From Syntrophobacterales bacterium (GTDB lineage: Bacteria > Desulfobacterota > Syntrophia > Syntrophales > UBA2192), in assembly GCA_018053845.1 (NCBI GenBank), contig JAGPKU010000012.1, forward strand, positions 1 to 47,617: a stretch of DNA of 47,617 bases, in the 5' to 3' direction. Made by a program: the position numbers and the translations under genes. Shown piece by piece: positions 40,979 through 47,617 of the stretch; the stretch's first letter is position 1; each line of letters begins with the position of its first letter. The notes under the pieces are model-generated. The model had not been told where the DNA came from. It saw only the letters and a list, made by a program, of their open reading frames with translations, and did not search any database.

Positions 40979-43900
40979 TTACGGATTCACCGACAGCGTC
41001 GCGTTCGGGATCTCGCCGAACATCTCCGGCGCGTAGAGCGCCTCGGCCCGCGTGGGCGGCATCTGGAAGGTGCCCTCGTTGTTGAGGCGCAGCGTGTAGC
41101 CCGTCTTCCAGGTCCCCTTCGGGACGAAGCGGTAGTAGAACCGGCAGGCCTCGAAGGCGCGCTCGACGTAGGCTTCCTGAGCGCTGCCTGCGTTTTTCTC
41201 CTGGCCCGGCTCGAGGCCCACGGCGATGACCGCCGAACCCGCCGGGATGGGGTCGTTCAGGACGACCCAGGTCATGTCCGACTGGGCTTCCACCTCGAGC
41301 AGCACCCGCACCACGTCGCCGCGGCTCCAGAAGCCCTTGACCTTTTTCTCCACGGGAGTGACCGTCTTCTTGATCCGGTAGCCGCTTGAGAAGGGCTTGC
41401 GGAGCGGCACGGCCGCGAGGCTCTGGACGGTGGCCCAGGGGGCGCCCTCCCCCTCGTGGCTCAGGGCGAGGGTCTGCTTGCCCTCGGGCCAGTCGAAGCG
41501 CACCGTCCCCCCCTTCGGCGTGTCCCAGGTGCCCCAGCTCACCGACGAGGACTTCTGCCCCAGCGAGGCCGACGTCTTGCCCGAGACGTCCTCCTTCTCG
41601 AAGGCCGCCGAGAACTTCTCGAAGGCAAGCGTCCCCCAGGCATTGGCCGTCGTCGTGTCCCAGCGGCCCTGCCGCATCCGGCCCAGGGCCCCCCTGGCGA
41701 TGCGGGGGGCGTCCTCCTTCCAGGCCTCGAGGTCGGTTGCGGCAAGCAGGGTGCGTACGGCGTTGACGTCGGGCGAGACCATCAGCCACCACAGGCCGTC
41801 GGCCCGCTCCGTGGAGAAGCCCATCGCCGTCCCCTGGAGATTGAGCCGCGAGCGCAGGATCTGCTCAGCCGCGGCGAGCTTCTTCGCCCGGTCGGGGATG
41901 TCGGCCGTGCGCTTCAGCACGCCGATCCAGTCGATCACGGCCGAGGTGGGCCAGAGAGCGGGCTCGACGGCCACGGATGCGAGCATGGCGGCCTTCGCCT
42001 TGCCGTGGCGGGAGAGGGCCTCGACGGCGGCCACCTTGCGGACGGCGAGGTCCGCCGTGGCCAGGTCGCCCAAGCGCCGGATGCGCCCCTCCACGAAGCC
42101 CGTGAGTCCCTCCGCCATCCGGTCCCGCAGGGCCGGCGGGATCTCGTAGCCCGCCTCGTGAGCGACGGCCATCACGTAGGCGGTCAGCACGTCGCTTCCC
42201 GTCCGCATGAGGGGGAAGTACTTCAGCAGCCCCTCGCCGTCGAGATAGGCCGGAAGCTCGCGCATCCTCTCCTGCCAGAGCGCCTTGTCGCGAAGGGCCA
42301 CGGCCTTCGAGATCTTCTGCTCGAGGCAGCCGTAGGGGTAGAGCGACATGTACTCGCGGACACCGGCAAGCCCGTCGGCGATCCGCGGCTGCAGCCGCAC
42401 CGCGATGCCGCCCCTGCCCGCGAGGGCGCCGGCGGGGCGCTCCACGGGAATGTCGATCTTGTCGCGGACCTGCACCAGTGTGGCCTGCCGGGTCCGGACG
42501 GGGACGGCGGGGACGATCTTCTGCGAAACCCGGATGCGGTCCTCCGTCCTGCCGTCGCGTTCCATCGCCGAGATCTCGTAGTCGAGCGTGCCGACGCCGG
42601 CGGGCACGCGGATGTCCCATCCGATCTCCTTCGCCTCGCCCGGCGAGAGGCCGACGCGCAGCGTCTCGTAGTCGGTCTTCTCCTGCGCCGCCGTGACGGC
42701 GAGCCGCGCCTCGGCGTTCATGGGCCTCTGCGTCGCGTTGCGGATCGTGACGCCGGCCTTCAGGAAATCGCCCTCGCGGGCCAGCGGCGCGATGCCCGCC
42801 AGCAGCTGCAGGTCCTGCGTCGTGCGGATGTCGGCCTGTCCCGTGCCGAAAAGGTCCGGCCCGCCCGTTGCGACGGCGACGATCCGGTACTCCGTGAGGC
42901 TGTCCTTCAGGGGGATCTTCAGGCGCGCCTCGCCCCTCTCGTCGAGCGGCACGGACGCCTTCCAGAGAAGCAGCGTGTCGAAGAGCTCGCGGGTGATCTG
43001 CTTGCCGCCCCCGCCTCCCTGCGGCAGGGCCTTGAGGCCGAAGTGCCGCTTGCCGATCACCATCATCTGCGCCGTCGAGGTGAAGATCTCGTAGGGGCGC
43101 CGGCCCATCATCGCCTCCAGGAGCCTCCAGGTGCCGTTGGGCCGCAGGGCCAGGAGGCCCCGGTCCACGGCGGCCACGGCGAGCTCCGTCCCCTCCGGCA
43201 GCTTCTGCCCCGAGGCCGCGCGGACCCGGAAGAGCACGTCCGCCTCCTGGCGCACCCGGTAGAGGGGCTTGTCCGGCCTGACCTCCACGGCCAGCTCGTG
43301 CTCCTTCCAGCCCACGTGGATCTCGGCGATGCCCAGTTTCCAGGCGGGCTTGCCGGCATCGAAGGTCGCCGTGGGGGCCGCCTCGGCCGTTCGCCCCCGG
43401 ACGGCCAGGACCGAGACGAAGGCGTTGGGTGCGTGGTTTCGCTTCACGGGGATCTCCACGACGGGGTTCGTGCCCGCAAGCTTCTGCACGTGCACGTCCA
43501 CGATGCCCTCGCGCTCGACCGTGACCAGGGCCGTCGCCTCGCGGAAGGGCATCCGCACCTGCAGGCGGGCCTTCTCGCCGGGTTCGTAGCGCTTCTTCTC
43601 GGGGATCACGTCGATGCGGTCGTCGTTGCGCGCCTCGAACCACCAGTCGTCCTTGCCGGCCGCCCAGAGGCTGAAGGTCGCCAGGGCCGGGTTGCCGTCG
43701 GCGTCCTTCGCCTCGGCCTGCAGGATGACGTTGCCCGAGACGGGCGAGGGAGCCTCGCACAGGAGCAGCCCCGAGGCGTCCGTCCTGCCCTTGCAGTGCG
43801 GGCCGGCCTCGCAGAGAGCCCTCCCGGCGTCATCGGGCCCGGCCTTGCAGGGCACGGCGATCCGTCTGATCTCGGAGACGTTTTCGTAGGAGTAGAACCC

Positions 43901-46792
43901 GCCGGCGATCCGCCTGCGGTGCGAGTAGGTCTTGCGCTGGTACAGGTCCACGGCCACCTCCGTGTCGGGCACGGGGTTGCCCGCCAGGTCGAGCACGACC
44001 ACGCGGTAGCGAAGCGAATCGGCCGAGGCCGTCCAGGATTCCGGCTTCAGGCCCACGGCGAGCTTCGAGGGGGCAAGCGGGATGTCCGCGGCGGCCGTCT
44101 GGACCTCGCCGTTGGGGTCGCGGTACTCGAGCTCGGCGTGGAGGGACTTCGGCGCGTCGATCTTCGGCAGCTTGGCGAACTTCGTCCGCGCGGAGCCCGT
44201 CCCGTCGAGCCTCAACTCCTGCGTGGGAAGCCGGCGCAGCCGTTCACGGCCGGGGGCGTCTTCGTCGTCGAGGCCCGTCTCGTCGTAGGCCGACAGTGTC
44301 CGGGTGCCCTCCTTCAGGCGCTCGCCCGAGAAGGTGTACTCGTCGTATCCCGTGAAGCTCAGCGCGCGCGGCCGGATCTCCCCGCGCAGCTTCACGGGGA
44401 GCCTCCCCGCGCCTCCGCCGGAGAAGTAGGACACGGAGAGATCGAGGCCGACCTCCTTCGGCTGCACGGGAGGTACGGAGGGCCCCTGCACGACGGCCTT
44501 CATCAGGGGGATGCGGAACTCCTGTACCTGGAAGGAGCCCGTGGCGAGCCTCGGCGCATTCCTGTCGCCCTTGCGCGCGAGGCTCACCTCGTAGGATCCC
44601 AGCCGCGCCCCCTCGGGGATCTTCCAGTCCGTCGCGGCGCTGCCGTTCGATTCCCAGGCGAGCGGCAGGCGGTACTCCTGCCCGCTGCCGTCGTGGCGGA
44701 TCGCCACCTCGTCGAATCGGGGGCGGTCCCCGGCCAGGGTGAGCCCGGCCGTCGTGGGCACCCGCAGGATGTGCTTCATGTGCACCGTCTCGCCGACGCG
44801 CAGCAGGGTGCGATCCAGGATCGTGTGTCCGACGACGTCGTCGAGTCCGCGCCAGTCGCCCGAGGGGAGCTGGAAGCGCCAGGGCTCGATGCCGTCCTCC
44901 CAGCTCGAGTGGGTGAAGGTGGCGTCCGTCTCCGTGCGGGCGAAGACGAAGAGGCCCGTCGCCATGCCGCTCAGCATGCCCGTGTGTTCGCTGTAGTTGA
45001 CGGGCCAGTTGCATCGGTCCTGCTGTTCCCGGGAGGGGAGGGTGCCCTGGATGAGGGCGACACCCCGCTGGTCCGTCCTGCCCTGCCAGAGTCTCTTCCC
45101 GCTGCAGTCGCGCACGGAGAGGGCGGCGCCCGCAACGGGGGCGCCCGTATCGAGGGCCGTGACCCAGACGAGCGAGGACTCGCGGCCCCACTTGAAGTGG
45201 GCGGCCAGGTTCGTCACGAGGGCCGCCGCCGGGACGTACAGGGGAGCGGGCCTTGCCAGCAGGTGCCGGCCCAGGATGCGGCTCTCGAGCTCGACGACGT
45301 GGAAGCCGGGTTTTTCGAGGGGGATGCCGATGACCTCGAAGGCCTTCCCGCCGCCGGGGGCGGGAAGCCTGAATTCCTTCCCGGCCGTCCGGCCCTCGAA
45401 GAGGGACTTCTCGCGGGTGGCCGCGGCGACGTTGCGCAGCCAGTGGATGACGCGCTGCTCCTCGGTGAGGCTCACCGTCCGGACCCTGCCCGTGACCTGC
45501 TGGTCCAGAGCGGGCCGGCCGTCGAGGGTCATCTCCACGCGCCTCCCCGGACGCGCGGAGGGCTCCGGCGTCTCCGGCACGGTCTCCTCGGCGTCACCCT
45601 CGACGGTGAGCAGCCGGTTTTTCAGCTCTGCCTCGATGTTGCGCACCGTCACGGGCAGAAGCGGGGTTGCCGCCTCGAGGATGCCGAAGCGTGCCGCGAA
45701 TTTCGCCAGCGGAGGGTATCCCTCCGTCTTCACCGCAAGCGGGAACCGGCCGGCGTTGGCCAGGGGGCGCCCGGCGTCGTCCTTCATGCCCTTGGGCATC
45801 TCGATGGAGAATGCCGTCTTCTCCGGGAAGGGTCCCGGGAACATGATGAACCGGGTGTGCGTGCGGCTCTCTTCGTCCCCCGTCTTCGGTTTCCACGTCT
45901 TCCCGCTTGCGTCTTTCAGGACGATGTCTTTCGCGAGGGCCCAGGGCGCGGGCGCCGAGAACGTCATGCGCATGGGAAGCACGGGGATGCAGCCGCCGCC
46001 CTTCTTCTCGCGGGGGCAGGAGAACTCGGCCCGGAAGGGAGCCCGGGCCTGGAACTCGAGGACCTGGTCCTCCTCCGTCGCCACACCGCCGACGGCGGCG
46101 ATGCCCTTGCCCCAGACGAGCCGGACCTTCGCCGAGGGCGGGAAGGCCTGCCTTGCCCGGAGGGTCAGCAGCGTCCCCTCGTCCTTCGGGATCCGCAGGG
46201 CCTTGAGGAGCTGTTCGCGCTCCTTGCCCGTGACGAGCGTCACGCCGACCCGCTCGTTGACCCCGTCAACCGAAAACCACGCGTTTTTCAGCAGCGTCTC
46301 CTGCACCGGCTGCGCATCCAGGGTGAGCACGAAGATCTGCCTCTCGTCGATGGACGTGTCCCCCTCGTAGGGACGCGACTGGATGACGGCGGGCCCGCCC
46401 GTGGAGAAGGAGAAGTCCCTGTCGCCATCAACGGAAGCCCCTGAAAGCGTCTTGACGCCGGCCTTCAGGGTGAAGCGGCAGGCGACACCGCCGGGGAGGT
46501 TCCGCTCGAAGTCGTAGGACCAGGTCCGGGCGTCGACCCAGCGCCCCTGTCCTTTCTCGGCGCACCGGATCTCGAAGGGATCGGCCAGCTGAGGGTCACC
46601 GAAGGAAACCATGGGCTCCGAGAAGCGCGCCGTCACCTGGCGGATCTCCTTGACGGTGCCCTGGGGCGCGAACATCTCGATACGCGCCCCCTCGCCGGAG
46701 CCGAAAGCAGACGGCGGAGGAAGCATGACAGGGACGATCCAGGTTGACAGGAAGAAGGACACGAGACCGCGCAACGGGATGCTTGAACGCAT
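40979..46792 (-). CDS. Bacterial alpha-2-macroglobulin
   Basis: This 1937-residue exported protein is a broad-spectrum protease trap. A thioester motif C1489-L-E-Q1492 lies in LYPYGCLEQKISKAVAL, with helical repeats following. MG-type domains fill the N-terminal two thirds. The N-terminus has a hydrophobic segment (LVSFFLSTWIVPVMLPPP), which looks like a signal peptide; I see no clear lipobox cysteine, although most YfhM proteins are lipoproteins. ATG 46792 follows GAGAGGTCGGCC. The pairing with pbpC is classical: the trap is thought to guard the periplasm during repair of the cell wall. It is longer than E. coli YfhM (about 1650). Confidence 0.95.
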   Translation of the reverse strand: MRSSIPLRGLVSFFLSTWIVPVMLPPPSAFGSGEGARIEMFAPQGTVKEIRQVTARFSEPMVSFGDPQLADPFEIRCAEKGQGRWVDARTWSYDFERNLPGGVACRFTLKAGVKTLSGASVDGDRDFSFSTGGPAVIQSRPYEGDTSIDERQIFVLTLDAQPVQETLLKNAWFSVDGVNERVGVTLVTGKEREQLLKALRIPKDEGTLLTLRARQAFPPSAKVRLVWGKGIAAVGGVATEEDQVLEFQARAPFRAEFSCPREKKGGGCIPVLPMRMTFSAPAPWALAKDIVLKDASGKTWKPKTGDEESRTHTRFIMFPGPFPEKTAFSIEMPKGMKDDAGRPLANAGRFPLAVKTEGYPPLAKFAARFGILEAATPLLPVTVRNIEAELKNRLLTVEGDAEETVPETPEPSARPGRRVEMTLDGRPALDQQVTGRVRTVSLTEEQRVIHWLRNVAAATREKSLFEGRTAGKEFRLPAPGGGKAFEVIGIPLEKPGFHVVELESRILGRHLLARPAPLYVPAAALVTNLAAHFKWGRESSLVWVTALDTGAPVAGAALSVRDCSGKRLWQGRTDQRGVALIQGTLPSREQQDRCNWPVNYSEHTGMLSGMATGLFVFARTETDATFTHSSWEDGIEPWRFQLPSGDWRGLDDVVGHTILDRTLLRVGETVHMKHILRVPTTAGLTLAGDRPRFDEVAIRHDGSGQEYRLPLAWESNGSAATDWKIPEGARLGSYEVSLARKGDRNAPRLATGSFQVQEFRIPLMKAVVQGPSVPPVQPKEVGLDLSVSYFSGGGAGRLPVKLRGEIRPRALSFTGYDEYTFSGERLKEGTRTLSAYDETGLDDEDAPGRERLRRLPTQELRLDGTGSARTKFAKLPKIDAPKSLHAELEYRDPNGEVQTAAADIPLAPSKLAVGLKPESWTASADSLRYRVVVLDLAGNPVPDTEVAVDLYQRKTYSHRRRIAGGFYSYENVSEIRRIAVPCKAGPDDAGRALCEAGPHCKGRTDASGLLLCEAPSPVSGNVILQAEAKDADGNPALATFSLWAAGKDDWWFEARNDDRIDVIPEKKRYEPGEKARLQVRMPFREATALVTVEREGIVDVHVQKLAGTNPVVEIPVKRNHAPNAFVSVLAVRGRTAEAAPTATFDAGKPAWKLGIAEIHVGWKEHELAVEVRPDKPLYRVRQEADVLFRVRAASGQKLPEGTELAVAAVDRGLLALRPNGTWRLLEAMMGRRPYEIFTSTAQMMVIGKRHFGLKALPQGGGGGKQITRELFDTLLLWKASVPLDERGEARLKIPLKDSLTEYRIVAVATGGPDLFGTGQADIRTTQDLQLLAGIAPLAREGDFLKAGVTIRNATQRPMNAEARLAVTAAQEKTDYETLRVGLSPGEAKEIGWDIRVPAGVGTLDYEISAMERDGRTEDRIRVSQKIVPAVPVRTRQATLVQVRDKIDIPVERPAGALAGRGGIAVRLQPRIADGLAGVREYMSLYPYGCLEQKISKAVALRDKALWQERMRELPAYLDGEGLLKYFPLMRTGSDVLTAYVMAVAHEAGYEIPPALRDRMAEGLTGFVEGRIRRLGDLATADLAVRKVAAVEALSRHGKAKAAMLASVAVEPALWPTSAVIDWIGVLKRTADIPDRAKKLAAAEQILRSRLNLQGTAMGFSTERADGLWWLMVSPDVNAVRTLLAATDLEAWKEDAPRIARGALGRMRQGRWDTTTANAWGTLAFEKFSAAFEKEDVSGKTSASLGQKSSSVSWGTWDTPKGGTVRFDWPEGKQTLALSHEGEGAPWATVQSLAAVPLRKPFSSGYRIKKTVTPVEKKVKGFWSRGDVVRVLLEVEAQSDMTWVVLNDPIPAGSAVIAVGLEPGQEKNAGSAQEAYVERAFEACRFYYRFVPKGTWKTGYTLRLNNEGTFQMPPTRAEALYAPEMFGEIPNATLSVNP

Positions 46793-46870
46793 GGCCGACC
46801 TCTCAGGGTGGGATTACTGGAAGATTGTTTAGCAGATATAAAGGAATGAGGGCAAAGGCTTTCTTGAAAG

Positions 46871-46906
46871 CCAGGGGTCAGGGTCCAGGGTCCAGGGGAC
46901 AGGGAC
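46871..46906. repeat. Tandem 7-nt repeat GGGTCCA (locus R14)
   Basis: GGGTCA (46875-46880), GGGTCCA (46881-46887), GGGTCCA (46888-46894), GGGGACA (46895-46901) and GGGAC. The style matches the other loci. Confidence 0.8.
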
Positions 46907-46930
46907 GAGCGGAATCGGATTGAAACAAGA

Positions 46931-46977
46931 AAATCCCCCTCCGTCCCCCTTTACGAAAGGGGGATGAAGGGGGATTT
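46931..46977. repeat. Long near-perfect palindrome
   Basis: AAATCCCCCTCCGTCCCCCT (start of the left arm 46931-46952) and its mate at 46956-46977 form two 22-nt arms with 20 of 22 positions complementary and a 3-nt loop. Similar AAATCCCCCT palindromes are widespread in bacteria as REP-like elements. It lies just after the NHL protein gene, on which it may act as terminator. Confidence 0.85.
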
Positions 46978-46992
46978 GCGGCCTGCCGCCAT

Positions 46993-47617
46993 TCAGTGTT
47001 TGACGCGACGTCTCGCGAAGGCGAAACCGATTGCCGGGAAGAAGAGGAATCCCAGCAGGAGCGGGTACTTCACCGCGTAGACGATCGGCGTGAGGACCCA
47101 GCGCACCGCCGTCCGCAGGCCTTCGTGCTGCGCAATGAACGCCGCCGCGGGAGGCGACCACGCCTGGTAGATCTCGACGAAGGCCCTGCCGCCCGGGCTG
47201 TGCACAAGCACCCGGTCCCTGAAGTCCCTCAGGGCCTGGACGTGCGGGTCGAGGGCCGAGCCGAAGGCCGCCGTGGCGATGAAGCAGCTCACGAACACCG
47301 CCGAGTCGTCCCCCGGCGTGCTCACGGGGGTGAAGACCTGGATCCGCTGATTCACCGTGTCGGCCACGTAGAGGTTGCCGTTCGGGCTCAAGGCGAGCCC
47401 CGTCAGCCCGTCGAACTGTCCGCTGCCGGAACCGAAGGAGCCCCACTTGTTGAGGAAAAGGCCTCCCGGGGTGAAACTCTGGATGCGGTGATTGCCCGTG
47501 TCGGCCACGTAGAGGAAACCGCTCGCATCGGCGGTGATGCCCGCGGGACTGTCGAACTGGCCGTCGGCCGTCCCGAAGGAGCCCAGGGTGCCCGCAAAGA
47601 CCCCCATGGTGGTGAAT
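46993..47617 (-). CDS. NHL-repeat protein with CFI-box C-terminal domain (5' end cut)
   Basis: This gene runs off the window end; 207 codons plus a partial one are visible. Two NHL-type repeats appear ([16 protein letters not shown] and [18 protein letters not shown]), so the N-terminal part is a beta-propeller. After a linker comes [20 protein letters not shown], the CFI-box domain known from exported deltaproteobacterial proteins. One hydrophobic stretch ([18 protein letters not shown]) and the ending RRRVKH fit a C-terminal membrane anchor or sorting signal. The protein is probably at the cell surface. Whether ATG 47607 is the start is unclear, because the frame is open to the window end. 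Confidence 0.8.
   Translation of the reverse strand, partial: FTTMGVFAGTLGSFGTADGQFDSPAGITADASGFLYVADTGNHRIQSFTPGGLFLNKWGSFGSGSGQFDGLTGLALSPNGNLYVADTVNQRIQVFTPVSTPGDDSAVFVSCFIATAAFGSALDPHVQALRDFRDRVLVHSPGGRAFVEIYQAWSPPAAAFIAQHEGLRTAVRWVLTPIVYAVKYPLLLGFLFFPAIGFAFARRRVKH

Noticed and set aside
41456-46444. 1662-codon plus-strand frame opposite the alpha-2-macroglobulin gene.
   Set aside because: Its protein is low-complexity and resembles no family; the minus-strand gene has a thioester motif and a signal peptide.

Overview
The window looks like a chromosome segment of a strictly anaerobic, high-GC Gram-negative bacterium, most likely a deltaproteobacterium (Desulfobacterota) near the Syntrophales or Syntrophobacterales. 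This is inferred from the gene mix, not from a marker gene. The mix includes beta-oxidation genes, an oxygen-sensitive class III ribonucleotide reductase (NrdD with an NrdG2-type activase), a very large BcrAD/HgdC-type dehydratase activator, a TRAP transporter, a 4-hydroxybutyrate/butyrate-type CoA-transferase, a CFI-box C-terminal domain, a probable selenoprotein, and the outer-envelope genes kdsD and pbpC/alpha-2-macroglobulin. No rRNA, tRNA, CRISPR array, insertion sequence or phage gene was seen.

Layout. 1-6.4 kb: the end of a 3-hydroxyacyl-CoA dehydrogenase and a thiolase (beta-oxidation), then DUF169, GNAT and nitrilase-family genes, a convergent HDOD gene and a CorA-type channel. 6.4-10.3 kb (minus strand): arabinose-5-phosphate isomerase followed by dctP-dctQ-dctM. 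10.5-12.3 kb (plus): YjbQ, an SGNH-type hydrolase and a CBS-pair protein. 12.4-20.3 kb (minus): small membrane proteins, two MFS carriers, a SYLF lipid-binding protein, an acyltransferase, the NrdG2 radical-SAM activase, a secreted protein and a secreted esterase. 20.3-24.2 kb: cupin, an alpha/beta hydrolase without a nucleophile, a C39-like protease and a membrane GGDEF protein. 24.3-26.8 kb (minus): a compact cluster of rhodanese (in-frame TGA), O-methyltransferase, a small membrane protein (also with an in-frame TGA), DUF488 and a lipoprotein. 27-33.5 kb: an EVE-like protein, a CoA-transferase, NrdD behind paired NrdR boxes, and MenG/UbiE. 33.8-38.2 kb: the 1475-residue activator. 38.4-47.6 kb (minus): an NHL/CFI-box protein, alpha-2-macroglobulin, PbpC and a 33-residue membrane peptide.

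How the genes fit together. The 5' genes and the CoA-transferase fit fatty-acyl or aromatic-acid fermentation. The activator could serve a 2-hydroxyacyl-CoA dehydratase or benzoyl-CoA-reductase-like enzyme encoded elsewhere. NrdG2 and NrdD are 13 kb apart but should form one enzyme system, with NrdD under NrdR control. KdsD supplies the LPS Kdo pathway, and PbpC with alpha-2-macroglobulin acts in the periplasm.

Two signals stand out. First, the rhodanese reads through a TGA at the expected Cys position and has a bacterial SECIS-like hairpin (loop GGTC) just downstream. Second, at least 14 intergenic sites carry near-tandem repeats of 7-9 nt. The unit differs from site to site, is mostly purine-rich, is often followed by an inverted pyrimidine-rich copy, and sometimes supplies the stop codon of the neighbouring gene.
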